From Cyanophora paradoxa (Eukaryota; Glaucocystophyceae; Cyanophorales; Cyanophoraceae), in the NCBI GenBank assembly GCA_004431415.1, contig QPMI01000040.1:452322-516321 (forward strand): 64,000 nt of DNA, in the 5' to 3' direction. Numbering within the stretch: position 1 is the stretch's first letter; each line of letters opens with the position of its first letter. Below are positions 42,001 to 57,000 of the stretch, piece by piece. Position numbers and translations under genes: made by a program. The notes below the pieces were generated by a model, which was not told the DNA's origin, made no database searches, and saw nothing but the letters and a program-made list of their open reading frames with translations.

Positions 42001-45000
42001 CCGTGCTCGTCACCGTGCCCGTCACGCCCAGCGACCCAGTCACAAGCGCGTTGCCCGAGATGTCAACCGCGAAACGGTTCGACAGCACATTCAGCCCGCC
42101 ATTCGCGTTCACAAGGCCTGCGCTGGTGGTGGTTCCGCTCACGCTCGCCGAGCCCAGCACCGTCAGAAGGCCCGTGCTGGTCACTGTGCCCGTCACTCCC
42201 AGGGCGCCCGTAGCCAGCACGTTCCCTGAGGCGTCCACCACGAACTTGTTCGTGCCTACTGCGAGGCCTCCATCCATGGAGAACGAGCCCAGCAGAGAAA
42301 GGAGCCCCGTGCTTGTCACCGTGCCCGTCACACCCAGGGATCCGGTCACGAGTGCGTTACCCGAGATGTCGACCGCGAAACGGTTCGCCAGCACGTTCAG
42401 CCCGCCGTTTGCGTTCACAAGGCCCGCGCTGGTGGTGGTTCCGCTCACGCTCGCCGAGCCCAGCACCGTCAGCAGGCCCGTGCTGGTTACCGTGCCCGTC
42501 ACGCCCAGCGACCCAGTCACAAGCGCGTTGCCCGAGATGTCAACCGCGAAACGGTTCGACAGCACATTCAGCCCCCCGTTTGCGTTCACAAGGCCTGCGC
42601 TGGTGGTGGTTCCGCTCACGCTCGCCGAGCCCAGCACCGTCAGCAGGCCCGTGCTCGTCACCGTGCCCGTCACGCCCAGGGCGCCCGTAGCCAGCACGTT
42701 CCCTGAGGCGTCCACCACGAACTTGTTCGTGCCTACTGCGAGGCCTCCATCCATGGAGAACGAGCCCAGCAGAGAAAGGAGCCCCGTGCTTGTCACCGTG
42801 CCCGTAACACCCAGGGATCCGGTCACGAGTGCGTTACCCGAGATGTCGACCGCGAAACGGTTCGCCAGCACGTTCAGCCCGCCGTTCGCGTTCACCAGGC
42901 CCGCGCCGGTGGTGGTTCCGCTCACGCTCGCCGAACCCAGCACCGTCAGCAGGCCCGTGCTCGTCACCGTGCCCGTCACGCCCAGCGACCCAGTCAAAAG
43001 CGCGTTGCCCGAGATGTCAACCGCGAAACGGTTCGACAGCACATTCAGCCCCCCGTTTGCGTTCACCAGGCCCGCGCTGGTGGTGGTTCCGCTCACGCTC
43101 GCCGAGCCCAGCACCGTCAGCAGGCCCGTGCTGGTAACCGTGCCCGTCACGCCCAGCGACCCAGTCACAAGCGCGTTGCCCGAGATATCGACCGCGAAAC
43201 GGTTCGACAGCACATTCAGCCCGCCGTTTGCGTTCACAAGGCCTGCGCTGGTGGTGGTTCCGCTCACGCTCGCCGAGCCCAGCACCGTCAGCAAGCCCGT
43301 GCTGGTCACTGTGCCCGTCACTCCTAGGGCGCCCGTAGCCAGCACATTCCCTGAGGCGTCCACCACGAACTTGTTCGTGCCTACTGCGAGGCCTCCATCC
43401 ACGGAGAACGAGCCCAGCAGAGAAAGGATCCCCGTGCTTGTCACCGTGCCCGTCACACCCAGGGATCCGGTCACGAGTGCGTTACCCGAGATGTCGACCG
43501 CGAAACGGTTCGCCAGCACGTTCAGCCCGCCGTTTGCGTTCACAAGGCCCGCGCTGGTGGTGGTTCCGCTCACGCTCGCCGAGCCCAGCACCGTCAGCAG
43601 GCCCGTGCTGGTAACCGTGCCCGTCACGCCCAGCGACCCAGTCACAAGCACGTTGCCCGAGATGTCAACCGCGAAACGGTTCGACAGCACATTCAGCCCC
43701 CCGTTTGCGTTCACAAGGCCCGCGCTGGTGGTGGTTCCGCTCACGCTTGCCGAGCCCAGCACCGTCAGCAAGCCCGTGCTCGTCACCGTGCCCGTCACGC
43801 CCAGCGACCCAGTCACAAGCGCGTTGCCCGAGATGTCAACCGCGAAACGGTTCGACAGCACATTCAGCCCGCCGTTTGCGTTCACAAGGCCCGCGCTGGT
43901 GGTGGTTCCGCTCACGCTCGCCGAGCCCAGCACCGTCAGCAGGCCCGTGCTCGTCACCGTGCCCGTCACGCCCAGCGACCCAGTCACAAGCATGTTGCCC
44001 GAGATGTCGACTGCGAAACGGTTCGACAGCACGTTCAGCCCGCCGTTCGCATTCACAAGGCCTGTGCTGGTGGTGGTTCCGCTAACGCTCGCCGAGCCCA
44101 GCACCGTTAGCAAGCCCGTGCTGGTCACTGTGCCCGTCACTCCCAGGGCGCCCGTAGCCAGCACGTTCCCTGAGGCGTCCACCACGAACTTGTTCGTGCC
44201 TACTGCGAGGCCTCCATCCATGGAGAACGAGCCCAGCAGAGAAAGGAGCCCCGTGCTTGTCACCGTGCCCGTCACACCCAGGGATCCGGTCACGAGTGCG
44301 TTACCCGAGATGTCGACCGCGAAACGGTTCGCAAGCACGTTCAGCCCGCCGTTTGCGTTCACCAGGCCCACGCTGGTGGTGGTTCCGCTCACGCTCGCCG
44401 AGCCCAGCACCGTCAGCAGGCCCGTGCTCGTCACCGTGCCCGTCACGCCCAGCGACCCAGTCAAAAGCGCGTTGCCCGAGATGTCAACCGCGAAACGGTT
44501 CGACAGCACGTTCAGCCCGCCGTTCGCGTGCACCAGGCCCGCGCTGGTGGTGGTTCCGCTCACGCTCGCCGAGCCCAGCACCGTCAGCAGGCCCGTGCTC
44601 GTCACCGTGCCCGTCACGCCCAGCGACCCAGTCACAAGCGCGTTGCCCGAGATGTCGACTGCGAAACGGTTCGACAGCACGTTCAGCCCGCCGTTCGCGT
44701 TCACAAGGCCCACGCTGGTGGTGGTTCCGCTTACGCTCGCCGAGCCCAGCACCGTCAGCAGGCCCGTGCTGGTCACCGTGCCCGTCACTCCCAGAGCGCC
44801 CGTAGCCAGCACGTTCCCTGAGGCGTCCACCACGAACTTGTTCGTGCCTACTGCGAGGCCTCCATCCATGGAGAACGAGCCCAGCAGAGAAAGGAGCCCC
44901 GTGCTTGTCACCGTGCCCGTCACACCCAGGGATCCGGTCACCAGCGCATTGCCCGAGGCGTCAACCGCGAAACGGTTCGCCAGCACGTTCAGCCCGCCGT

Positions 45001-48000
45001 TTGCGTTCACAAGGCCCGCGCTGGTGGTGGTTCCGCTCACGCTCGCCGAGCCCAGCACCGTCAGCAGGCCCGTGCTGGTTACCGTGCCCGTCACTCCCAG
45101 GGCGCCCGTAGCCAGCACGTTCCCTGAGGCGTCCACCACGAACTTGTTCGTGCCCACCGCGAGCCCTCCTTCCATCGAGAACGAGCCCAGCAGCGAGAGG
45201 AGGCCCGTGCTCGTCACAGTGCCCGTCACGCCCAGCAATCCGGTCACCAGCGCATTGCCCGAGGCGTCGACCGCGAAACGGTTCGACAGCACGTTCAGCC
45301 CGCCGTTTGCGTTCACAAGGCCCGCGCTGGTGGTGGTTCCGCTCACGCTCGCCGAGCCCAGCACCGTCAGCAGGCCCGTGCTGGTTACCGTGCCCGTCAC
45401 GCCCAGCGACCCCGTCGCAACGGCGTTGCCCGACATGTCCACCACGAACTGATTCCACCTCACGTTCAGCCCGCCGTTTGCGTTCACAAGGCCCGCGCTG
45501 GTGGTGGTTCCGCTCACGCTCGCCGAGCCCAGCACCGTCAGCAGGCCCGTGCTGGTAACCGTGCCCGTCACGCCCAGCGACCCAGTCACAAGCGCGTTGC
45601 CCGAGATGTCGACCGCGAAACGGTTCGACAGCACATTCAGCCCCCCGTTTGCGTTCACGAGGCCCGCGCTGGTGGTGGTTCCGCTCACGCTCGCCGAGCC
45701 CAGCACCGTCAGCAAGCCCGTGCTCGTCACCGTGCCCGTCACGCCCAGCGACCCTGTCACAAGCGCGTTGCCCGAGATGTCAACCGCGAAACGGTTCGAC
45801 AGCACATTCAGCCCGCCGTTTGCGTTCACAAGGCCCGCGCTGGTGGTGGTTCCGCTCACGCTCGCCGAGCCCAGCACCGTCAGCAGGCCCGTGCTCGTCA
45901 CCGTGCCCGTCACGCCCAGCGACCCAGTCACAAGCGTGTTGCCCGAGATGTCGACTGCGAAACGGTTCGACAGCACGTTCAGCCCGCCGTTCGCGTTCAC
46001 AAGGCCTGCGCTGGTGGTGGTTCCGCTAACGCTCGCCGAGCCCAGCACCGTTAGCAGGCCCGTGCTGGTCACTGTGCCCGTCACTCCCAGGGCGCCCGTA
46101 GCCAGCACGTTCCCTGAGGCGTCCACCACGAACTTGTTCGTGCCTACTGCGAGGCCTCCATCCATGGAGAACGAGCCCAGCAGAGAAAGGAGCCCCGTGC
46201 TTGTCACCGTGCCCGTCACACCCAGGGATCCGGTCACGAGTGCGTTACCCGAGATGTCGACCGCGAAACGGTTCGCAAGCACGTTCAGCCCGCCGTTTGC
46301 GTTCACAAGGCCCACGCTGGTGGTGGTTCCGCTCACGCTCGCCGAGCCCAGCACCGTCAGCAGGCCCGTGCTCGTCACCGTGCCCGTCACGCCCAGCGAC
46401 CCAGTCAAAAGCGCGTTGCCCGAGATGTCAACCGCGAAACGGTTCGACAGCACGTTCAGCCCGCCGTTCGCGTGCACCAGGCCCGCGCTGGTGGTGGTTC
46501 CGCTCACGCTCGCCGAGCCCAGCACCGTCAGCAGGCCCGTGCTCGTCACCGTGCCCGTCACGCCCAGCGACCCAGTCACAAGCGCGTTGCCCGAGATGTC
46601 GACTGCGAAACGGTTCGACAGCACGTTCAGCCCGCCGTTCGCGTTCACAAGGCCCACGCTGGTGGTGGTTCCGCTCACGCTCGCCGAGCCCAGCACCGTC
46701 AGCAGGCCCGTGCTGGTCACCGTGCCCGTCACTCCCAGAGCGCCCGTAGCCAGCACGTTCCCTGAGGCGTCCACCACGAACTTGTTCGTGCCTACTGCGA
46801 GGCCTCCATCCATGGAGAACGAGCCCAGCAGAGAAAGGAGCCCCGTGCTTGTCACCGTGCCCGTCACACCCAGGGATCCGGTCACCAGCGCATTGCCTGA
46901 GGCGTCAACCGCGAAACGGTTCGCCAGCACGTTCAGCCCGCCGTTTGCGTTCACAAGGCCCGCGCTGGTGGTGGTTCCGCTCACGCTCGCCGAGCCCAGC
47001 ACCGTCAGCAGGCCCGTGCTGGTTACCGTGCCCGTCACTCCCAGGGCGCCCGTAGCCAGCACGTTCCCTGAGGCGTCCACCACGAACTTGTTCGTGCCCA
47101 CCGCGAGCCCTCCTTCCATCGAGAACGAGCCCAGCAGCGAGAGGAGGCCCGTGCTCGTCACAGTGCCCGTCACGCCCAGCGATCCGGTCACGAGTGCGTT
47201 GCCTGAGGCGTCGACCGCGAAACGGTTCGACAGCACGTTCAGCCCGCCGTTCGCGTTCACCAGGCCCGCGCTGATGGTGGTCCCCGCCACGCTCGCCGAG
47301 CCCAGCACCGTCAGCAGGCCCGTGCTCGTCACCGTGCCCGTCACGCCCAGCGACCCCGTCGCAACGGCGTTGCCCGACATGTCCACCACGAACTGATTCC
47401 ACCTCACGTTCAGCCCGCCATTCGCGTTCAGCAGCCCCGTCGACGTCAGCGTGCCCGTCACCCCGACCATGCCTGTCGCCAGCGCGTTGCCCGAGATATC
47501 GACCGCGAAACGGTTCGACAGCACGTTCAGCCCGCCGTTTGCGTTCACCAGGCCCGCGCTTGACGTCGTCCCGCTCACGCTCGCCGAGCCCAGCACCGTC
47601 AGCAGGCCCGTGCTCGTCACCGTGCCCGTCACTCCCAGGGCGCCCGTAGCCAGCACGTTCCCTGAGGCGTCCACCACGAACTTGTTCGTGCCCACCGCGA
47701 GCCCTCCTTCCATCGAGAACGAGCCCAGCAGCGAGAGGAGGCCCGTGCTCGTCACAGTGCCCGTCACGCCCAGCGATCCGGTCACCAGCGCATTGCCCGA
47801 GGCGTCGACCGCGAAACGGTTCGACAGCACGTTCAGCCCGCCGTTCGCGTTCACCAGGCCCGCGCTGGTGGTGGTCCCCGCCACGCTCGCCGAGCCCAGC
47901 ACCGTCAGCAGGCCCGTGCTCGTCACAGTGCCCGTCACGCCCAGCGACCCCGTCGCAAGCGCGTTGCCCGACATGTCCACCACGAACTGATTCCACCTCA

Positions 48001-51000
48001 CGTTCAGCCCGCCGTTCGCGTTCAGCAGCCCCGTCGACGTCAGCGTGCCCGTCACCCCGACCATGCCTGTCGCCAGCGCGTTGCCCGAGATATCGACCGC
48101 GAAACGGTTCGACAGCACGTTCAGCCCGCCGTTTGCGTTCACCAGGCCCGCGCTTGACGTCGTCCCGCTCACGCTCGCCGAGCCCAGCACCGTCAGCAGG
48201 CCCGTGCTCGTCACCGTGCCCGTCACTCCCAGGGCGCCCGTAGCCAGCACGTTCCCTGAGGCGTCCACCACGAACTTGTTCGTGCCCACCGCGAGCCCTC
48301 CTTCCATCGAGAACGAGCCCAGCAGCGAGAGGAGGCCCGTGCTCGTCACAGTGCCCGTCACGCCCAGCGATCCGGTCACCAGCGCATTGCCCGAGGCGTC
48401 AACCGCGAAACGGTTCGACAGCACGTTCAGCCCGCCGTTCGCGTTCACCAGGCCCGCGCTGGTGGTGGTCCCCGCCACGCTCGCCGAGCCCAGCACCGTC
48501 AGCAGGCCCGTGCTCGTCACCGTGCCCGTCACGCCCAGCGACCCCGTCGCAAGCGCGTTGCCCGACATGTCCACCACGAACTGATTCCACCTCACGTTCA
48601 GCCCGCCGTTCGCGTTCAGCAGCCCCGTCGACGTCAGCGTGCCCGTCACCCCGACCATGCCTGTCGCCAGCGCGTTGCCCGAGATATCGACCGCGAAACG
48701 GTTCGACAGCACGTTCAGCCCGCCGTTCGCGTTCACCAGGCCCGCGCTTGACGTCGTCCCGCTCACGCTCGCCGAGCCCAGCACCGTCAGCAGGCCCGTG
48801 CTCGTCACCGTGCCCGTCACTCCCAGGGCGCCCGTAGCCAGCACGTTCCCTGAGGCGTCCACCACGAACTTGTTCGTGCCCACCGCGAGCCCTCCTTCCA
48901 TCGAGAACGAGCCCAGAAGCGAGAGGAGGCCCGTGCTCGTCACAGTGCCCGTCACGCCCAGCGATCCGGTCACCAGCGCATTGCCCGAGGCGTCAACCGC
49001 GAAACGGTTCGACAGCACGTTCAGCCCCCCGTTCGCGTTCACCAGGCCCACGCTGGTGGTGGTCCCCGCCACGCTCGCCGAGCCCAGCACCGTCAGCAGG
49101 CCCGTGCTCGTCACCGTGCCCGTCACGCCCAGCGACCCCGTCGCAACCGCGTTGCCCGACATGTCCACCACGAACTGATTCCACCTCACGTTCAGCCCGC
49201 TGTTCGCGTTCAGCAGCCCCGTCGACGTCAGCGTGCCCGTCACCCCGACCATGCCTGTCGCCAGCGCGTTGCCCGAGATATCGACCGCGAAACGGTTCGA
49301 CAGCACGTTCAGCCCGCCGTTCGCGTTCACCAGGCCCGCGCTTGACGTCGTCCCGCTCACGCTCGCCGAGCCCAGCACCGTCAGCAGGCCCGTGCTCGTC
49401 ACCGTGCCCGTCACTCCCAGGGCGCCCGTAGCCAGCACGTTCCCTGAGGCGTCCACCACGAACTTGTTCGTGCCCACCGCGAGCCCTCCTTCCATGGAGA
49501 ACGAGCCCAGCAGCGAGAGGAGGCCCGTGCTCGTCACAGTGCCCGTCACGCCCAGCGATCCGGTCACCAGCGCATTGCCCGAGGCGTCAACCGCGAAACG
49601 GTTCGACAGCACGTTCAGCCCGCCGTTCGCGTTCACCAGGCCCACGCTGGTGGTGGTTCCCGCCACGCTCGCCGAGCCCAGCACCGTCAGCAGGCCCGTG
49701 CTCGTCACCGTGCCCGTCACGCCCAGCGACCCCGTCGCAAGCGCGTTGCCCGACATGTCCACCACGAACTGATTCCACCTCACGTTCAGCCCGCTGTTCG
49801 CGTTCAGCAGCCCCGTCGACGTCAGCGTGCCCGTCACCCCGACCATGCCTGTCGCCAGCGCGTTGCCCGAGATATCGACCGCGAAACGGTTCGACAGCAC
49901 GTTCAGCCCGCCGTTCGCGTTCACCAGGCCAGCGCTTGACGTCGTCCCGCTCACGCTCGCCGAGCCCAGCACCGTCAGCAGGCCCGTGCTGGTTACCGTG
50001 CCCGTCACTCCCAGGGCGCCCGTAGCCCGCACGTTCCCTGAGGCGTCCACCACGAACTTGTTCGTGCCCACCGCGAGCCCTCCTTCCATCGAGAACGAGC
50101 CCAGCAGCGAGAGGAGGCCCGTGCTCGTCACAGTGCCCGTCACGCCCAGCGATCCGGTCACCAGCGCATTGCCCGAGGCGTCAACCGCGAAACGGTTCGA
50201 CAGCACGTTCAGCCCCCCGTTCGCGTTCACCAGGCCCGCGCTGGTGGTGGTCCCCGCCACGCTCGCCGAGCCCAGCACCGTCAGCAGGCCCGTGCTCGTC
50301 ACCGTGCCCGTCACGCCCAGCGACCCCGTCGCAACCGCGTTGCCCGACATGTCCACCACGAACTGATTCCACCTCACGTTCAGCCCGCTGTTCGCGTTCA
50401 GCAGCCCCGTCGACGTCAGCGTGCCCGTCACCCCGACCATGCCTGTCGCCAGCGCGTTGCCCGAGATATCGACCGCGAAACGGTTCGACAGCACGTTCAG
50501 CCCGCCGTTCGCGTTCACCAGGCCAGCGCTTGACGTCGTCCCGCTCACGCTCGCCGAGCCCAGCACCGTCAGCAGGCCCGTGCTGGTTACCGTGCCCGTC
50601 ACTCCCAGGGCGCCCGTAGCCCGCACGTTCCCTGAGGCGTCCACCACGAACTTGTTCGTGCCCACCGCGAGCCCTCCTTCCATCGAGAACGAGCCCAGCA
50701 GCGAGAGGAGGCCCGTGCTCGTCACAGTGCCCGTCACGCCCAGCGATCCGGTCACCAGCGCATTGCCCGAGGCGTCAACCGCGAAACGGTTCGACAGCAC
50801 GTTCAGCCCCCCGTTCGCGTTCACCAGGCCCGCGCTGGTGGTGGTCCCCGCCACGCTCGCCGAGCCCAGCACCGTCAGCAGGCCCGTGCTCGTCACAGTG
50901 CCCGTCACGCCCAGCGACCCCGTCGCAAGCGCGTTGCCCGACATGTCCACCACGAACTGATTCCACCTCACGTTCAGCCCGCCGTTCGCGTTCAGCAGCC

Positions 51001-54000
51001 CCGTCGACGTCAGCGTGCCCGTCACCCCGACCATGCCTGTCGCCAGCGCGTTGCCCGAGATATCGACCGCGAAACGGTTCGACAGCACGTTCAGCCCGCC
51101 GTTCGCGTTCACCAGGCCAGCGCTTGACGTCGTCCCGCTCACGCTCGCCGAGCCCAGCACCGTCAGCAGGCCCGTGCTCGTCACCGTGCCCGTCACTCCC
51201 AGGGCGCCCGTAGCCAGCACGTTCCCTGAGGCGTCCACCACGAACTTGTTCGTGCCCACCGCGAGCCCTCCTTCCATCGAGAACGAGCCCAGCAGCGAGA
51301 GGAGGCCCGTGCTCGTCACAGTGCCCGTCACGCCCAGCGATCCGGTCACCAGCGCATTGCCCGAGGCGTCAACCGCGAAACGGTTCGACAGCACGTTCAG
51401 CCCCCCGTTCGCGTTCACCAGGCCCGCGCTGGTGGTGGTCCCCGCCACGCTCGCCGAGCCCAGCACCGTCAGCAGGCCCGTGCTCGTCACCGTGCCCGTC
51501 ACGCCCAGCGACCCCGTCGCAAGCGCGTTGCCCGACATGTCCACCACGAACTGATTCCACCTCACGTTCAGCCCGCCGTTCGCGTTCAGCAGCCCCGTCG
51601 ACGTCAGCGTGCCCGTCACCCCGACCATGCCTGTCGCCAGCGCGTTGCCCGAGATATCGACCGCGAAACGGTTCGACAGCACGTTCAGCCCGCCGTTCGC
51701 GTTCACCAGGCCAGCGCTTGACGTCGTCCCGCTCACGCTCGCCGAGCCCAGCACCGTCAGCAGGCCCGTGCTGGTTACCGTGCCCGTCACTCCCAGGGCG
51801 CCCGTAGCCAGCACGTTCCCTGAGGCGTCCACCACGAACTTGTTCGTGCCCACCGCGAGCCCTCCTTCCATCGAGAACGAGCCCAGCAGCGAGAGGAGGC
51901 CCGTGCTCGTCACAGTGCCCGTCACGCCCAGCGATCCGGTCACCAGCGCATTGCCCGAGGCGTCAACCGCGAAACGGTTCGACAGCACGTTCAGCCCGCC
52001 GTTCGCGTTCACCAGGCCCGCGCTGGTGGTGGTCCCCGCCACGCTCGCCGAGCCCAGCACCGTCAGCAGGCCCGTGCTCGTCACCGTGCCCGTGACACCC
52101 AGCGACCCCGTCGCAAGCACGTTGCCCGACATGTCCACCACGAACTGATTCCACCTCACGTTCAGCCCGCCGTTCGCGTTCAGCAGCCCCGTCGACGTCA
52201 GCGTGCCCGTCACCCCGACCATGCCTGTCGCCAGCGCGTTGCCCGAGATATCGACCGCGAAACGGTTCGACAGCACGTTCAGCCCGCCGTTCGCGTTCAC
52301 CAGGCCAGCGCTTGACGTCGTCCCGCTCACGCTCGCCGAGCCCAGCACCGTCAGCAGGCCCGTGCTCGTCACCGTGCCCGTCACTCCCAGGGCGCCCGTA
52401 GCCAGCACGTTCCCTGAGGCGTCCACCACGAACTTGTTCGTGCCCACCGCGAGCCCTCCTTCCATCGAGAACGAGCCCAGCAGCGAGAGGAGGCCCGTGC
52501 TCGTCACAGTGCCCGTCACGCCCAGCAATCCGGTCACCAGCGCATTGCCCGAGGCGTCAACCGCGAAACGGTTCGACAGCACGTTCAGCCCCCCGTTCGC
52601 GTTCACCAGGCCCGCGCTGGTGGTGGTCCCCGCCACGCTCGCCGAGCCCAGCACCGTCAGCAGGCCCGTGCTCGTCACCGTGCCCGTCACGCCCAGCGAC
52701 CCCGTCGCAAGCGCGTTGCCCGACATGTCCACCACGAACTGATTCCACCTCACGTTCAGCCCGCCGTTCGCGTTCAGCAGCCCCGTCGACGTCAGCGTGC
52801 CCGTCACCCCGACCATGCCTGTCGCCAGCGCGTTGCCCGAGATATCGACCGCGAAACGGTTCGACAGCACGTTCAGCCCGCCGTTCGCGTTCACCAGGCC
52901 CGCGCTTGACGTCGTCCCGCTCACGCTCGCCGAGCCCAGCACCGTCAGCAGGCCCGTGCTGGTTACCGTGCCCGTCACTCCCAGGGCGCCCGTAGCCAGC
53001 ACGTTCCCTGAGGCGTCCACCACGAACTTGTTCGTGCCCACCGCGAGCCCTCCTTCCATCGAGAACGAGCCCAGCAGCGAGAGGAGGCCCGTGCTCGTCA
53101 CAGTGCCCGTCACGCCCAGCGATCCGGTCACCAGCGCATTGCCCGAGGCGTCAACCGCGAAACGGTTCGACAGCACGTTCAGCCCGCCGTTCGCGTTCAC
53201 CAGGCCCGCGCTGGTGGTGGTCCCCGCCACGCTCGCCGAGCCCAGCACCGTCAGCAGGCCCGTGCTCGTCACCGTGCCCGTGACACCCAGCGACCCCGTC
53301 GCAAGCACGTTGCCCGACATGTCCACCACGAACTGATTCCACCTCACGTTCAGCCCGCCGTTCGCGTTCAGCAGCCCCGTCGACGTCAGCGTGCCCGTCA
53401 CCCCGACCATGCCTGTCGCCAGCGCGTTGCCCGAGATATCGACCGCGAAACGGTTCGACAGCACGTTCAGCCCGCCGTTTGCGTTCACCAGGCCCGCGCT
53501 TGACGTCGTCCCGCTCACGCTCGCCGAGCCCAGCACCGTCAGCAGGCCCGTGCTGGTCACCGTGCCCGTCACTCCCAGGGCGCCCGTAGCCAGCACGTTC
53601 CCTGAGGCGTCCACCACGAACTTGTTCGTGCCCACCGCGAGCCCTCCTTCCATCGAGAACGAGCCCAGCAGCGAGAGGAGGCCCGTGCTCGTCACAGTGC
53701 CCGTCACGCCCAGCGATCCGGTCACCAGCGCATTGCCCGAGGCGTCAACCGCGAAACGGTTCGACAGCACGTTCAGCCCCCCGTTCGCGTTCACCAGGCC
53801 CGCGCTGGTGGTGGTTCCCGCCACGCTCGCCGAGCCCAGCACCGTCAGCAGGCCCGTGCTCGTCACCGTGCCCGTCACGCCCAGCGACCCCGTCGCAAGC
53901 GCGTTGCCCGACATGTCCACCACGAACTGATTCCACCTCACGTTCAGCCCGCTGTTCGCGTTCAGCAGCCCCGTCGACGTCAGCGTGCCCGTCACCCCGA

Positions 54001-57000
54001 CCATGCCTGTCGCCAGCGCGTTGCCCGAGATATCGACCGCGAAACGGTTCGACAGCACGTTCAGCCCGCCGTTCGCGTTCACCAGGCCAGCGCTTGACGT
54101 CGTCCCGCTCACGCTCGCCGAGCCCAGCACCGTCAGCAGGCCCGTGCTGGTTACCGTGCCCGTCACTCCCAGGGCGCCCGTAGCCCGCACGTTCCCTGAG
54201 GCGTCCACCACGAACTTGTTCGTGCCCACCGCGAGCCCTTCTTCCATCGAGAACGAGCCCAGCAGCGAGAGGAGGCCCGTGCTCGTCACAGTGCCCGTCA
54301 CGCCCAGCGATCCGGTCACCAGCGCATTGCCCGAGGCGTCAACCGCGAAACGGTTCGACAGCACGTTCAGCCCGCCGTTCGCGTTCACCAGGCCCGCGCT
54401 GGTGGTGGTCCCCGCCACGCTCGCCGAGCCCAGCACCGTCAGCAGGCCCGTGCTCGTCACCGTGCCCGTGACACCCAGCGACCCCGTCGCAAGCACGTTG
54501 CCCGACATGTCCACCACGAACTGATTCCACCTCACGTTCAGCCGCCGTTCGCGTTCAGCAGCCCCGTCGACGTCAGCGTGCCCGTCACCCCGACCATGCT
54601 GTCGCCAGCGCGTTGCCCGAGATATCGACCGCGAAACGGTTCGACAGCACGTTCAGCCGCCGTTCGCGTTCACCAGGCCAGCGCTTGACGTCGTCCCGCT
54701 CACGCTCGCCGAGCCCAGCACCGTCAGCAGGCCCGTGCTCGTCACCGTGCCGTCACTCCAGGGCGCCCGTAGCCAGCACGTTCCCTGAGGCGTCCACCAC
54801 GAACTTGTTCGTGCCCACCGCGAGCCTCCTTCCATCGAGAACGAGCCCAGCAGCGAGAGGAGGCCCGTGCTCGTCACAGTGCCCGTCACGCCCAGCGATC
54901 CGGTCACCAGCGCATTGCCCGAGGCGTCAACCGCGAAACGGTTCGACAGCACGTTCAGCCCCCCGTTCGCGTTCACCAGGCCCGCGCTGTGGTGGTCCCC
55001 GCCACGCTCGCCGAGCCAGCACCGTCAGCAGGCCCGTGCTCGTCACCGTGCCCGTGGCACCCAGCGACCCCGTCGCAAGCGCGTTGCCCGACATGTCCAC
55101 CACGAACTGATTCCACCTCACGTTCAGCCCGCCGTTCGCGTTCAGCAGCCCCGTCGACGTCAGCGTGCCCGTCACCCCGACCATGCCTGTCGCCAGCGCG
55201 TTGCCCGAGATATCGACCGCGAAACGGTTCGACAGCACGTTCAGCCGCCGTTCGCGTTCACCAGGCCAGCGCTTGACGTCGTCCCGCTCACGCTCGCCGA
55301 GCCAGCACCGTCAGCAGGCCCGTGCTCGTCACCGTGCCCGTCACTCCCAGGGCGCCCGTAGCCAGCACGTTCCCTGAGGCGTCCACCACGAACTTGTTCG
55401 TGCCCACCGCGAGCCTCCTTCCATCGAGAACGAGCCCAGCAGCGAGAGGAGGCCCGTGCTCGTCACAGTGCCCGTCACGCCCAGCGATCCGGTCACCAGC
55501 GCATTGCCCGAGGCGTCAACCGCGAAACGGTTCGACAGCACGTTCAGCCCCCGTTCGCGTTCACCAGGCCGCGCTGGTGGTGGTCCCCGCCACGCTCGCC
55601 GAGCCCAGCACCGTCAGCAGGCCCGTGCTCGTCACCGTGCCCGTCACCCAGCGACCCCGTCGCAAGCACGTTGCCCGACATGTCCACCACGAACTGATTC
55701 CACCTCACGTTCAGCCCGCCGTTCGCGTTCAGCAGCCCCGTCGACGTCAGCGTGCCCGTCACCCCGACCATGCCTGTCGCCAGCGCGTTGCCCGAGATAT
55801 CGACCGCGAAACGGTTCGACAGCACGTTCAGCCCGCCGTTTGCGTTCACCAGGCCCGCGCTTGACGTCGTCCCGCTCACGCTCGCCGAGCCCAGCACCGT
55901 GAGCAGGCCCGTGCTCGTCACCGTGCCCGTCACTCCCAGGGCGCCCGTAGCCAGCACGTTCCCTGAGGCGTCCACCACGAACTTGTTCGTGCCCACCGCG
56001 AGCCCTCCTTCCATCGAGAACGAGCCAGCAGCGAGAGGAGGCCCGTGCTCGTCACAGTGCCCGTCACGCCCAGCGATCCGGTCACCAGCGCATTGCCCGA
56101 GGCGTCAACCGCGAAACGGTTCGACAGCACGTTCAGCCCCCGTTCGCGTTCACAGGCCCGCGCTGGTGGTGGTCCCCGCCACGCTCGCCGAGCCCAGCAC
56201 CGTCAGCAGGCCCGTGCTCGTCACCGTGCCGTCACGCCCAGCGACCCCGTCGCAACGCGTTGCCCGACATGTCCACCACGAACTGATTCCACCTCACGTT
56301 CAGCCCGCCGTTCGCGTTCAGCAGCCCCGTCGACGTCAGCGTGCCCGTCACCCCGACCATGCCTGTCGCCAGCGCGTTGCCCGAGATATCGACCGCGAAA
56401 CGGTTCGACAGCACGTTCAGCCCGCCGTTCGCGTTCACCAGGCCCGCGCTTGACGTCGTCCCGCTCACGCTCGCCGAGCCCAGCACCGTCAGCAGGCCCG
56501 TGCTCGTCACCGTGCCCGTCACTCCCAGGGCGCCCGTAGCCAGCACGTTCCCTGAGGCGTCCACCACGAACTTGTTCGTGCCCACCGCGAGCCCTCCTTC
56601 CATCGAGAACGAGCCCAGCAGCGAGAGGAGGCCCGTGCTCGTCACAGTGCCCGTCACGCCCAGCGATCCGGTCACCAGCGCATTGCCCGAGGCGTCAACC
56701 GCGAAACGGTTCGACAGCACGTTCAGCCCCCCGTTCGCGTTCACCAGGCCCGCGCTGGTGGTGTCCCGCCACGCTCGCCGAGCCCAGCACCGTCAGCAGG
56801 CCCGTGCTCGTCACCGTGCCCGTCACGCCCAGCGACCCCGTCGCAAGCGCGTTGCCCGACATGTCCACCACGAACTGATTCCACCTCACGTTCAGCCCAC
56901 CGTTCGCGTTCAGCAGCCCCGTCGACGTCAGCGTGCCCGTCACCCCGACCATGCCTGTCGCCAGCGCGTTGCCCGAGATATCGACCGCGAAACGGTTCGA

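Noticed and set aside
38379-45452. Very long plus-strand open frame (2,357 codons) opposite the giant gene, with similar 179-codon frames repeated every 594 bp to its right
   Set aside because: It arises because the repeat units are multiples of three and the antisense frame happens to lack stops. The minus frame has the spliced C-terminal cap and protein-like modules; the plus frame is a Pro/Thr-rich mirror with no cap or start context.
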